Assembly: GCA_024697425.1 (NCBI GenBank) | Contig: JAILFT010000112.1 | Coordinates: 1 to 51,677 of the forward strand | Length of the DNA stretch: 51,677 bases | Direction: 5' to 3' | Source of the DNA: Butyrivibrio sp. | Lineage (GTDB): Bacteria > Bacillota > Clostridia > Lachnospirales > Lachnospiraceae | Shown here: piece by piece, positions 27,056 through 35,197 of the stretch | Numbering within the stretch: the first letter of the stretch is position 1 | Layout: every line of letters begins with the position of its first letter | The notes under the pieces: model-generated | Databases searched by the model: none | The model's input: only the letters and a program-made list of their open reading frames with translations | What the model was told of the DNA's origin: nothing | Translations under genes and position numbers: made by a program

Positions 27056-27991
27056 TCAACCGCAAACCAGTCTGGCTGCTCCGTATACGCCGGCATCATT
27101 TCCAAGCTTTGCAAGTGCGAACTTAGCATCAGCACAGCCTGGGAATACAAATTCCTTAAAGCTTGGCATAAGAAGATCAAAGAGCATATCTCCTGCCTTT
27201 GAAACTCCGCCGCCAAGAACGATGATCTCAGGGTTTACAACAGAAGCAACTGCTGCGATTCCCTTGCCAAGATAGTAGCCATAGTGCTCAGCTATATCTT
27301 TTGCTACCTTATCTCCTGCCTTGGCTGCATCAAAGATGTCCCTGCACTCGAAATCCTTGCCGCGAAGAACACTGTCCTCATCGCTCTTTGCAAGGATTCT
27401 CTTTGCGATCCTTACAGCACCTGTAGCGGAAGCATACATCTCAAAGCATCCGTGGTTGCCGCAGCCGCAGGTCTCGGGCTCATCGTCAACAAGGTGAAGG
27501 TGTCCGATCTCTCCGCCGGATCCCTTTGCGCCGTTGAGGATCTTGCCCTCAACAATGATTCCGCCGCCTACACCTGTTCCCAGGGTAACCAGAAGCATAT
27601 TGGGATAACCCTGTCCGCCGCCCTTCCAGGCTTCACCGAGGGCTGCCACGTTGGCATCGTTTCCTGCCTTAACAGGGAGCTTCAATTTGGAGTGAAGTTC
27701 GTTTACAACATTTACCTTCTCCCAGCCAAGGTTAACTGCCTGATGGCAAACACCGTCAGCATTAACGGCACCGGGAACACCGATACCTGCACCTACAACC
27801 TGGGTGTCTTCTATATTCTTTTCCTTCATCTTGGCTCTGATGGAGTCCGCAATATCAGGAATGATATTCTCTCCGTGATTCTCTGTTCTTGTGGGGATCT
27901 CCCAGAAATCCACCTTCTCGCCGGTCTCTGTAAGAAGGCCGATCTTAACGGTTGTTCCTCCAACATCTGCCCCAAATACGTAACGTGCCAT
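27056..27991 (-). CDS. glk: ROK-family glucokinase
   Basis: 311 residues; phosphorylates glucose with ATP. N-terminal phosphate loop ADVGGTTVKIGLL, catalytic aspartate in GNDANVAALGE, second phosphate motif TLGTGVGGGI, and the ROK zinc motif CGCGNHGCFE. The start is ATG 27991 with GGGAG 8 nt upstream. The frame stays open to 28090 but that extension lies in the structured repeat element and is not part of the family. No N-terminal HTH, so it is a kinase rather than a ROK repressor. Its place after hprK links glucose entry to catabolite control. Confidence 0.94.
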   Translation of the reverse strand: MARYVFGADVGGTTVKIGLLTETGEKVDFWEIPTRTENHGENIIPDIADSIRAKMKEKNIEDTQVVGAGIGVPGAVNADGVCHQAVNLGWEKVNVVNELHSKLKLPVKAGNDANVAALGEAWKGGGQGYPNMLLVTLGTGVGGGIIVEGKILNGAKGSGGEIGHLHLVDDEPETCGCGNHGCFEMYASATGAVRIAKRILAKSDEDSVLRGKDFECRDIFDAAKAGDKVAKDIAEHYGYYLGKGIAAVASVVNPEIIVLGGGVSKAGDMLFDLLMPSFKEFVFPGCADAKFALAKLGNDAGVYGAARLVCG

Positions 27992-28040
27992 GGTATATTC
28001 TCCCTTCAATATGTATGTGATCTGTATACTCTGTGATAAC

Positions 28041-28173
28041 GGATTGCTCCGCTTCGCTCTCGCAATCCTACATACATTCGGAATCCGCACTGTCGTGCTA
28101 CTTCCTCATGTATGTTCGCATCCCAAGGTCAATGGGTCCTTTGTGCAAGCACAGGACTCATTGACTTTGGGAT
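28041..28173 (-). ncRNA. Structured repeat element, copy 2 (downstream of hprK)
   Basis: Second copy of the element at 5075-5205, minus strand. H1 (28120-28173) is a nearly continuous 25-bp hairpin with a few GU or mismatched pairs. P1 is ACATACAT/ATGTATGT (28108-28115 with 28070-28077). P2 GGAA/TTCC and P3 GCAC/GTGC match copy 1 exactly, with loop GACA instead of GGTA. P4 GGATTGC/GCAATCC (28062-28068 with 28041-28047) and its loop are identical to copy 1. H1 begins 6 nt after the hprK stop, matching the placement after atpE. It lies between hprK and glk and leaves the glk ribosome binding site free. Confidence 0.7.
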
Positions 28174-28179
28174 GTTTTA

Positions 28180-29124
28180 TCACTCATCATCCTCTTCACT
28201 GCGTCTTCTTGCCAGTGAGTTCTGTACACGGTTATACAGCTCCTGAGCTGCATTGTAGCCCATGGCCTTCTGTCTGTGGTTAACTGCTGCCGACTCACAG
28301 ATAACAGCCAGGTTTCTTCCGGGTCTTATAGGGATCCTGTGGCAGACCACCTTGTTGCCAAGGTACTCTGTGTACTCCTCCTCAAGACCGAGTCTGTCGT
28401 ATTCCTTGTCCTTGTCCCAGTCCTCAAGCTTGATGACCAGGTCTATATTCTGAGTCTCCTTAACGCTTGATACACCGTAAAGGGTCTTAACATCGATGAT
28501 ACCAACACCGCGCATTTCGATGAAATGCTTGGTGATATCCGGAGCAGAGCCGATCAGTGTCTCGTCGCTGACACGTCTTATCTCTACCACGTCATCGGAC
28601 ACAAGACGGTGTCCTCTCTTGATGAGCTCGATGGCTGTCTCCGACTTACCGATTCCGCTCTCACCGGTGATGAGAACGCCTACGCCGTAGACATCCACCA
28701 GCACTCCGTGGATGGAAATGCAGGGAGCAAGCTTAACGTTAAGCCATCTGATGATCTCCGCCATGAAAGCGGAAGTTGATTTCTTAGTAATAAATACGGG
28801 GACCTTCTCCTCGACAGCTATTTTTATAAAAGTAGGATCCGGAGCAAGTTCCCTGCAGAATACCACGCCGGGTATATCAAAGGAAAGGAACTCCCTGTAC
28901 ATATCCTCTTTTTTGTCCTGGGGGAAAGATTCCATATAGGTATATTCTACGAATCCGATAACCTGAAGCCTGGACGCTTCAAAGTGCTCGAAGTATCCTG
29001 CCAGCTGAAGGGCCGGTCTGTTGATATCCGGCTGGGTTATCCTGATCTTCTTGACATCTATCTCAGGAGTAAGATTTTCAAGCTTCATTTTTTCAATGAT
29101 AGTTTTTAAACTTACACTCGACAT
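28180..29124 (-). CDS. hprK: HPr kinase/phosphorylase
   Basis: 314 residues; phosphorylates and dephosphorylates HPr-type proteins at Ser46 in response to glycolytic intermediates, setting catabolite repression. The P-loop is GESGIGKSETA, followed by the acidic LVSDDVVEIRR, the HPrK signature around MRGVGIIDVKTLYG, and the K-loop region HRIPIRPGRNLAVI. It starts at ATG 29124 after AAGGAGG. Its natural substrate in this window is the Ser46-bearing HPr-like protein at 24025; the paralog at 31174 lacks Ser46. Confidence 0.97.
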   Translation of the reverse strand: MSSVSLKTIIEKMKLENLTPEIDVKKIRITQPDINRPALQLAGYFEHFEASRLQVIGFVEYTYMESFPQDKKEDMYREFLSFDIPGVVFCRELAPDPTFIKIAVEEKVPVFITKKSTSAFMAEIIRWLNVKLAPCISIHGVLVDVYGVGVLITGESGIGKSETAIELIKRGHRLVSDDVVEIRRVSDETLIGSAPDITKHFIEMRGVGIIDVKTLYGVSSVKETQNIDLVIKLEDWDKDKEYDRLGLEEEYTEYLGNKVVCHRIPIRPGRNLAVICESAAVNHRQKAMGYNAAQELYNRVQNSLARRRSEEDDE

Positions 29125-29191
29125 GCTGAGCCTCCTTGGTGTGATTTGGTTCCAACATCAAACCACATAATATCATAGAAATACGGGTTCT

Positions 29192-31063
29192 TCAATTATC
29201 CTGACGGAAGAAGTCGTATATCTGCTGTGCTACATTTTCGGGGATTTCAGGCACTTTGGAGAGCTCCTCCACTGAAGCCTGCCTTATCTCCTCGATAGAT
29301 CTGAAATTCTTCATAAGGGCCTTGCGCCTTGCAGGGCCGATGCCCGGAATGTCATCCAGAGAGCTCTTTACCTGGGCCTTGCTCCTTAAGGATCTGTGAT
29401 ACTCAATGGCAAATCTGTGGGCCTCGTCCTGGATCCTTGTTATGAGCTTAAAGCCCTCAGACCTGGTATCGATGGGAAGTTCTACATTATTATAGTAAAG
29501 ACCTCTTGTCCTGTGATTGTCGTCCTTGACCATTCCGCAGACGGGAATGTTGATCCCCAGCTCCTCCAGAACCTTAAGACATATGTTGACCTGTCCACGT
29601 CCACCGTCCATAAGTATAAGATCCGGGAACCTGGTAAAACTTCCAAACCTTGCATCAATGTCCCTGACCTGAAGCTCATGCTTCTCCTCTATGCCGTGAA
29701 GAAGGCGCCTTGTGAGCACCTCATGCATGCAGGCGTAATCGTCAGGTCCGGACACAGTCTTTATCCTGAACTTTCTGTAATCACTCTTCTTGGGCTTGCC
29801 CTTCTCGTAGACCACCATGGATCCCACGTTGGCAAAGCCGCTGATATTGGAGATATCGTAGGCCTCCATTCTCTCAAGGCCCTTGATACCCAGCAGGTTT
29901 TCAATCTCCTTGACAGCACCGATTGTCCTGCCCTCTTCCCGCTTGATTCGCTCCTTGTCCTTGGAGAGCACCAGCTCGGCGTTCTGGGCCGCAAGCTCCA
30001 TGAGCTTCTCCTTCTGGCCCCTCTCGGGAACGGTGATATACACGCGGCTTCCCTTTCGCTGGGTCAGCCACTTCTCAATGATCTCCATGTCATCGATGAC
30101 CTCAGGCAGCATCAGCTCCCTTGGGATAAAAGGTGTTCCTGCATAGAACTGCTTGACGAAGTTCATGAGGATCTCTGCCTTGGGATTCTCCGACACATGG
30201 GTCATGTAGAAGTGTTCCCTTCCGATAAGCCTTCCATCCCTGACAAAGAACACCTGGACCACCGCATCCTTGTCGTCCGCGGCGATGGCCACTATATCTT
30301 TATCCTCCATAGAGGAATCCGTCATCTTCTGTTTCTGGGCAACCACCTTAACACTGGCAAGAAGATCCCTGTACTTGGCTGCATTCTCAAAGTCCAGCTC
30401 CTCGGATGCCGCCTCCATCTTCTGCTCCAGGTCTTTTATAATAGGAGAATAATTGCCCCCGAGAAACTCCAGTGCCTTATCTATGCGGGCTCTGTACTCC
30501 TCCTGTGAAACGTTGCCTGTACAGGGGCCGCAGCACTGCTTCATGTGGTAGTTAAGACATGGGCGCTCAGCACCTATCTCTTTTGGCAGAGAGCGGTTAC
30601 AGGTCCGAAGGCCATAGAGTTTATTTATAAGTTCAATAGTGTCCTTGACTGCGGCTGCGCTGGTGAAAGGGCCGAAGTACCTGGACTTGTCTTTTTTCAT
30701 AAGACGGGAAAAGAGTATACGGGGAAACGCCTCGGATACGGTGACTTTTATGTATGGATAGGTCTTGTCATCCTTGAGCATGGTGTTGTAGCGGGGACAG
30801 TGCTCCTTGATGAGATTGTTCTCAAGAACCAGCGCCTCCAGCTCTGAGTCCGTGACTATATATTCAAAACGAGCAATCTGCCTGACCATCATGTCTATCT
30901 GAGGTCCGCGCCCTATGTTGGAACGAAAATAAGACCTTACACGGTTGTGCAGGTTGATGGCTTTGCCCACATACATAATGGTGTCGTTGGCATCGCGCAT
31001 TATGTAGACCCCGGGATTCTTGGGGAGTTTTTTCAGTTCTTCCTTGATATCGAAGTTTGACAT
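29192..31063 (-). CDS. uvrC: Excinuclease ABC subunit C
   Basis: Makes both incisions in nucleotide excision repair. 623 residues: N-terminal GIY-YIG nuclease ([19 protein letters not shown]), Cys-rich segment ([13 protein letters not shown]), UVR motif ([20 protein letters not shown]), the RNase H-like second nuclease ([12 protein letters not shown]), and C-terminal helix-hairpin-helix pair ([19 protein letters not shown]). The start at ATG 31063 has no good Shine-Dalgarno sequence; a hairpin precedes it closely. Confidence 0.97.
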   Translation of the reverse strand: MSNFDIKEELKKLPKNPGVYIMRDANDTIMYVGKAINLHNRVRSYFRSNIGRGPQIDMMVRQIARFEYIVTDSELEALVLENNLIKEHCPRYNTMLKDDKTYPYIKVTVSEAFPRILFSRLMKKDKSRYFGPFTSAAAVKDTIELINKLYGLRTCNRSLPKEIGAERPCLNYHMKQCCGPCTGNVSQEEYRARIDKALEFLGGNYSPIIKDLEQKMEAASEELDFENAAKYRDLLASVKVVAQKQKMTDSSMEDKDIVAIAADDKDAVVQVFFVRDGRLIGREHFYMTHVSENPKAEILMNFVKQFYAGTPFIPRELMLPEVIDDMEIIEKWLTQRKGSRVYITVPERGQKEKLMELAAQNAELVLSKDKERIKREEGRTIGAVKEIENLLGIKGLERMEAYDISNISGFANVGSMVVYEKGKPKKSDYRKFRIKTVSGPDDYACMHEVLTRRLLHGIEEKHELQVRDIDARFGSFTRFPDLILMDGGRGQVNICLKVLEELGINIPVCGMVKDDNHRTRGLYYNNVELPIDTRSEGFKLITRIQDEAHRFAIEYHRSLRSKAQVKSSLDDIPGIGPARRKALMKNFRSIEEIRQASVEELSKVPEIPENVAQQIYDFFRQDN

Positions 31064-31073
31064 ATAAATATTA

Positions 31074-31126
31074 AACCACTAACTTCGGGAGTTTAAAAGA
31101 GGAATGTAAGCCCGAAATCAGTGGTT
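31074..31126 (-). terminator. Hairpin between the mannitol-type operon and uvrC
   Basis: Minus strand AACCACT (31120-31126) and CCCGAA-side partners pair with AGTGGTT (31074-31080); the inner TTCGGG/CCCGAA adds 6 bp. Only a weak T-rich tail follows, so it may be an imperfect terminator of the PTS operon or a 5' structure of uvrC, whose start is 11 nt away. Confidence 0.5.
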
Positions 31127-31173
31127 CAACAAAGAGGAAAAAAGGATACTAAGGGTCGGCTACATTGGCGTCA

Positions 31174-31431
31174 TCAGAGATTATCCTTAAGATATCTCTC
31201 CAATGCTTTTGCAGCCTCTATTTCATCCGCGCCATCGCAGATAAGGGTCAGAGTCTGGCCATTTTTGATACCCAGACTCATCAGGCCAAAGAGATGCTTG
31301 GCATCCGTACTTTGGCCGTTGCCCTTGGCTGTAATGGAGCAGTTGAAAGCATTTGCCAGTTTTATAAGACCGCCTGCGGGCAATGCATGTACGCCCTCGG
31401 GGTCAGTTATAACATATTCGATGATCTTCAT
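31174..31431 (-). CDS. HPr-like phosphocarrier with His15 but no Ser46
   Basis: 85 residues. The phosphotransfer histidine is at position 15 in GVHALPAG, although the usual Arg17 is Leu. Position 46, normally the HprK target serine, is His (DAKHLFGLMSLG). It can therefore in principle pass phosphate from Enzyme I to the PTS, but cannot receive the regulatory Ser46 phosphate. It overlaps the dehydrogenase gene by 4 nt and is the last gene of the mannitol-type operon, suggesting a dedicated carrier. Replacement of Arg17 may slow phosphotransfer. Confidence 0.9.
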   Translation of the reverse strand: MKIIEYVITDPEGVHALPAGGLIKLANAFNCSITAKGNGQSTDAKHLFGLMSLGIKNGQTLTLICDGADEIEAAKALERYLKDNL

Positions 31432-32690
31432 ATCTCAACATTAAAGTGCTCGAAAAGAATCTTCTCAGCCTCGGGATTCCACAGACCTGCGTGATTCTTG
31501 CAGGAAACTGCAAGCTTCGCAAACAGAGGATCTGTCTCTCCCAGTTTCTCAAAGTCATCTATTGCGGTAAGAGGCATGTTGATCTGTGTATAGCAGAGCT
31601 TCTTGCCGCCGGGAATTCCGGGAAGATTACAGGTTGTCTCAGCAACACTGTCAAGTCCGCCGATATGTGTAACCATTACGGAAGGATTGATCTCTCCCTT
31701 TGCAGCAAGATCAAGGGCCTCAAGAAGGTCGTCGTTGTTGCCGCCGGTGGTTCCCAGAATATGTGTGCTTGTGTAATGTGCATTGTACAGGTTGATCTCA
31801 GACTTGAACTGATTGTCTGTGGGACCTGCAAAGAAGTTCATGCAGCCGTCGAAGGCAAGAAGTCTGTCTCCCATCTCTGCAACGCTTCTTACGGGAACGT
31901 ATACGAATACATCGTCATAGCCGTGTCCCTCTGTGATCTCCATAAGCTTCTCTTCTGCATCAGCTCCTGATGAGTTGAAGTAGATGAGCTCAACACCTTT
32001 TTCTTTTGCAAACTCAGGGCTGATAACGCTGGCAGCTCTCTTAAGCTTTGCGTCATCAAGATCTGTTACAACAATTCTCCTGGGCTTGTTCTCGAAGCGA
32101 AGTCCATAGCTTACGGCGCCAAGACCCATAGGTCCGCAGCCGCCCATGATAAGGATGTTTCCACCCTCCTTGGTTCCCATTGCATGGTTGTAGTTCTGCT
32201 TGTTGGTGTGGTAGTTTGCATGATATCCACCGATGATGCAGCTCATGGGCTCACCAAGGGATGCCTGATAGAAGCTCTCTCCGTTGTAAGGAAGAAGCGC
32301 ATCCAGTTCCATTACCTCGTGAGGCATGATGCAGTAGGTAGCATCTCCGCCGCAGAAGCGGTAGGAATATCCGGGGGAATCAAGCTTGCCCTGATAGTTG
32401 AGGGCGGGCTGAAGTGCCCACTTATCGCCAACCTTATATTTGTCTTTCCACTTCTTGCCAACTTCTACGATAACGCCTGAACACTCATGTCCTGTGATGA
32501 TAGGATTAACATCGATGTCCTTGGGTGCTCTCTTGTGGTTCTTGCCCTGCTTGGCCAGCTTGTAAGTTGACATGCAGATACTGTCACTGATCACCTTTAC
32601 AAGTATTTCATCGTCCTTGATCTCGGGGAGCTCAAACTCCTCAAGTCTAAGGTCCATTTCTCCGTACATTCTGACAGCTCGTGTCTTCAT
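31428..32690 (-). CDS. Zinc-type medium-chain dehydrogenase, SorE-like
   Basis: 420-residue MDR oxidoreductase. The N-terminal GroES-like half has candidate catalytic zinc ligands in DSICMSTYKL and GHECSGVI; the four-Cys structural zinc lobe is not seen. The Rossmann half has GGCGPMGLGAV for NAD(P) and an acidic end to strand 2 (VVTDLDD), which suggests NAD. It resembles L-sorbose-1-phosphate reductase (SorE) types. In this operon, which has no mtlD in the window, it probably oxidises the imported hexitol phosphate to a ketose phosphate. The substrate is inferred. Confidence 0.82.
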   Translation of the reverse strand: MKTRAVRMYGEMDLRLEEFELPEIKDDEILVKVISDSICMSTYKLAKQGKNHKRAPKDIDVNPIITGHECSGVIVEVGKKWKDKYKVGDKWALQPALNYQGKLDSPGYSYRFCGGDATYCIMPHEVMELDALLPYNGESFYQASLGEPMSCIIGGYHANYHTNKQNYNHAMGTKEGGNILIMGGCGPMGLGAVSYGLRFENKPRRIVVTDLDDAKLKRAASVISPEFAKEKGVELIYFNSSGADAEEKLMEITEGHGYDDVFVYVPVRSVAEMGDRLLAFDGCMNFFAGPTDNQFKSEINLYNAHYTSTHILGTTGGNNDDLLEALDLAAKGEINPSVMVTHIGGLDSVAETTCNLPGIPGGKKLCYTQINMPLTAIDDFEKLGETDPLFAKLAVSCKNHAGLWNPEAEKILFEHFNVEI

Positions 32691-32716
32691 AATAATTCAC
32701 CTCCAAATGGTTGCGC

Positions 32717-33136
32717 TCATCCTTCAAAAGATGCGCTGATCTCGTCTTCAGTCATTGTCAACAGTTTCTCAACTCCTGCCTTGTCCGAAAAAGTCATGGC
32801 GATCTTGCCAAGTACATCGAGATGTTCATCTCCTACCGCGGCAATTCCGATCACCACTTTGACTTTTTCTGCAGCCCCCCAGTCCTGGCCCTCGGGAAAT
32901 GTCATAAGAACCAGCCCTGTCTTCAAAATATGTTTCTTGGCTTCCTCTATTCCATGGGGGATAGCCAATTCGTTTCCAATATATGTATTAAACACCTTCT
33001 CTTTGTCCAGCATCGCCTGAGTATAGTACTCATTGGTAAATCCCTGGGAAGAAAAAATATCACCGATCTTTCTGATGACGTCTTCCTTATTACCGGGTTT
33101 CTGGTTTAAAAAGATATTTTTGGTTTCCAGTATCAT
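32717..33136 (-). CDS. mtlF: PTS mannitol-type EIIA component
   Basis: 139 residues of the PTS_EIIA_2 (fructose/mannitol) family. The phosphorylated histidine is in NELAIPHGIEEAK at about residue 61. It takes phosphate from HPr and passes it to the EIIB cysteine of the membrane component encoded upstream. It starts at ATG 33136 after CAGGAGG, 12 nt from the regulator gene. Confidence 0.93.
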   Translation of the reverse strand: MILETKNIFLNQKPGNKEDVIRKIGDIFSSQGFTNEYYTQAMLDKEKVFNTYIGNELAIPHGIEEAKKHILKTGLVLMTFPEGQDWGAAEKVKVVIGIAAVGDEHLDVLGKIAMTFSDKAGVEKLLTMTEDEISASFEG

Positions 33137-33148
33137 AGGTGCCTCCTG

Positions 33149-35185
33149 TTATAGACCATTAATTCTCTCGCTGAAATAGCTTTTCATTATACGTTGCAGC
33201 TTTTCCTGAATGGCTTCTTCATCGCCGGTCTTCAGGGTTTCAAGGAAAGCCTCATCCTCCACAATGGCTCCCGAGATCCTTCCCAGCATGTCCGCGTTCT
33301 GCTGCCTGTGCTCATCTACGGGCATCGCCATGCAAAGCGCAGCCCTGATGTCTTTTAACCTGGGGTCCTCAAAAACCTGCCCCTTATCAGGTCCTGCGGT
33401 AATGATCTGACACTCTTTAACTGCCTTGCTTCTACAGTGGAAAAGAGCTATCCCTATCTCCGGGAATACCTGTGTCATTACCTGCTCCCTTGCCAGGATA
33501 TCTGCCGCAAGTACCGCTGCCGCCTTGGATGTATCCGTAATATCAGCAGCTATATACTTGATCAGCGCCTCAAGATTCATCTCATTAGAAACGGTAAGAT
33601 GATGATACCTTCTAATGACTCCCTTGATTCTGTTAATGATGTCGTTTATCTCGTCCAGTTGCCTGGTAAAATCATTGTTTTCCTGCCTTACCGGCATCGA
33701 TGCGTATTCATCGATCTTAACACTTATCTGCAGAACGTCTCTCTGGGTAATGAGAGGATTGACCATACAGTAGTCAACACCCAGTTCGTCCACTTCAATG
33801 CTTGAGATAAAGAAATCCGTTCTGGACATTACGTGTTCGGTGATCTCATCACTGCCGTAAGCCTTAAGCACTATATCCCAGTCAGCAAACTGACTGCGAA
33901 GCTTTGCCATCATCAGCTGTGCCACTCCAAATCCGCTGGCACATATAACGCCGATGTTAACGGTGCGCTTTTTCTTTTTCCTGCTGAGGATCTTCTCCCT
34001 GGCCGCCCCGAAGTGCATGGCCAGATATCCGATCTCCGCATCGTTGGGAACAAGTCCCGTCTTTTCAGTAATGACCTCCGCTGCCCTCTCGCAATCCGCA
34101 AAGACCTCCGGGTACTCCTGTCTGATCTCCGCAAGAAGGGGGTTACTTATGGTCATGTCATTTTTCATGCGATAAAGAGCCGGCTCCAAGTGTACCATCA
34201 GTCCTCTGATAAAGTCCTCCTCATATCGGAGCTCCCTTGCCAGATCTGCATCCAGCACATCTATCATCGCATCTATAATTCCCATCAGCTCGTCAGTCCT
34301 GATGCCGCTGCTGCCTATGGCCTCGTTTGTGTAGTTAAGTTTTGCACCTTTGATGTGCAGTAAGATATTGTTTACTTCCGATTCCGGAATTGTTATGGAG
34401 AACTCTTTTTCCAGAGCATCTGCAATCTTTCTGGCAATGTCATAGCCGTTGTCGAATCTGGCATCATAGGTTTCCTCAGATACCAGCTCGCCCTGCCTGA
34501 TCCTCTCCACGGCCACCGCCAGATGTACCAGCAGGCCCATGTAGGCATCATTGGTCAAAAGACGCAGATACGGTTCCTCCACTTCCTCGAGAACTGTTTC
34601 CACCTCAGAGAGGATGGCCTCGTTCATGAGGGTGTAAATATTGTCTGCCAGCTCGCTGTCCCCGCGACTGTTCATGTTCTCGGTAACAAAGCGCTGCATG
34701 GCTGTTCGATAGCTCTTTTCGCTGCCGGAGAGAGCAATTCCGAAGCCGGGCTTTCTTATTATACTAAGGTGACACTCCTGTACCCAATCGTTTATTGCTT
34801 CAAGATCGGTACTGATGGTGGCTTCACTTACGCCGAACATGTCACTGTAGTAAAAGAGCTTTTGGGGCTCCCTGTTTCTTAGAAGCTCCAGCTTCAGAAG
34901 ATTCCTTCTCTTCTCCTTATCTGATACGATCTCATCCTTGCGGGCCTTGACAGCACTCATGAGTCGGGCCTTGTTGTCGGCGTCTCCTTCGATCTGGCTG
35001 CCCTCTCCCTTTTTCCGAACCAGGGTAAGATCATACTGTTTCAGGATGGAAGCGATGTAGTCCGCTTCCCTTAAAATGGTGCGCTTACTTACACCCAGAG
35101 CATCAGCCACTTCCTGATCCGTGGCCGGTTGCTCTGCGCCAAGCAAATACAATATGATCTGTCTTATGCGTGGTGTAAGTTCCAT
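33149..35185 (-). CDS. mtlR: MtlR-type BglG-family transcriptional activator with PRD and EII domains
   Basis: 678 residues. N-terminal HTH domains (QEVADALGVSKRTILREADY, and a second near residue 120) are followed by two PRDs (about 190-400), an EIIB-Gat-like domain with its cysteine in VICASGFGVAQLM, and an EIIA-like domain with His in IALFHCRSKAVKE. In such regulators, HPr phosphorylates the PRDs to activate, and EIIB/EIIA phosphorylation signals absence of sugar. It activates the PTS operon in relatives. It starts at ATG 35185 after CGGAG, directly downstream of the EIICB gene. Confidence 0.9.
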   Translation of the reverse strand: MELTPRIRQIILYLLGAEQPATDQEVADALGVSKRTILREADYIASILKQYDLTLVRKKGEGSQIEGDADNKARLMSAVKARKDEIVSDKEKRRNLLKLELLRNREPQKLFYYSDMFGVSEATISTDLEAINDWVQECHLSIIRKPGFGIALSGSEKSYRTAMQRFVTENMNSRGDSELADNIYTLMNEAILSEVETVLEEVEEPYLRLLTNDAYMGLLVHLAVAVERIRQGELVSEETYDARFDNGYDIARKIADALEKEFSITIPESEVNNILLHIKGAKLNYTNEAIGSSGIRTDELMGIIDAMIDVLDADLARELRYEEDFIRGLMVHLEPALYRMKNDMTISNPLLAEIRQEYPEVFADCERAAEVITEKTGLVPNDAEIGYLAMHFGAAREKILSRKKKKRTVNIGVICASGFGVAQLMMAKLRSQFADWDIVLKAYGSDEITEHVMSRTDFFISSIEVDELGVDYCMVNPLITQRDVLQISVKIDEYASMPVRQENNDFTRQLDEINDIINRIKGVIRRYHHLTVSNEMNLEALIKYIAADITDTSKAAAVLAADILAREQVMTQVFPEIGIALFHCRSKAVKECQIITAGPDKGQVFEDPRLKDIRAALCMAMPVDEHRQQNADMLGRISGAIVEDEAFLETLKTGDEEAIQEKLQRIMKSYFSERINGL

Positions 35186-35197
35186 AAAAACTCCGTA

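Noticed and set aside
27992-28090. N-terminal extension of the glucokinase
   Set aside because: Similar residues to the false AtpF extension arise only because both frames cross the same repeat element; ATG 27991 has the ribosome binding site.
28120-28173. Long hairpin after hprK read as a simple terminator
   Set aside because: There is no U-run on the hprK strand, and the equivalent hairpin after atpE, different in sequence, points to a shared element.
29396-30508. 370-codon open frame on the plus strand across uvrC
   Set aside because: Antisense shadow of a full-length conserved UvrC; Leu/His-rich composition typical of a reversed reading.
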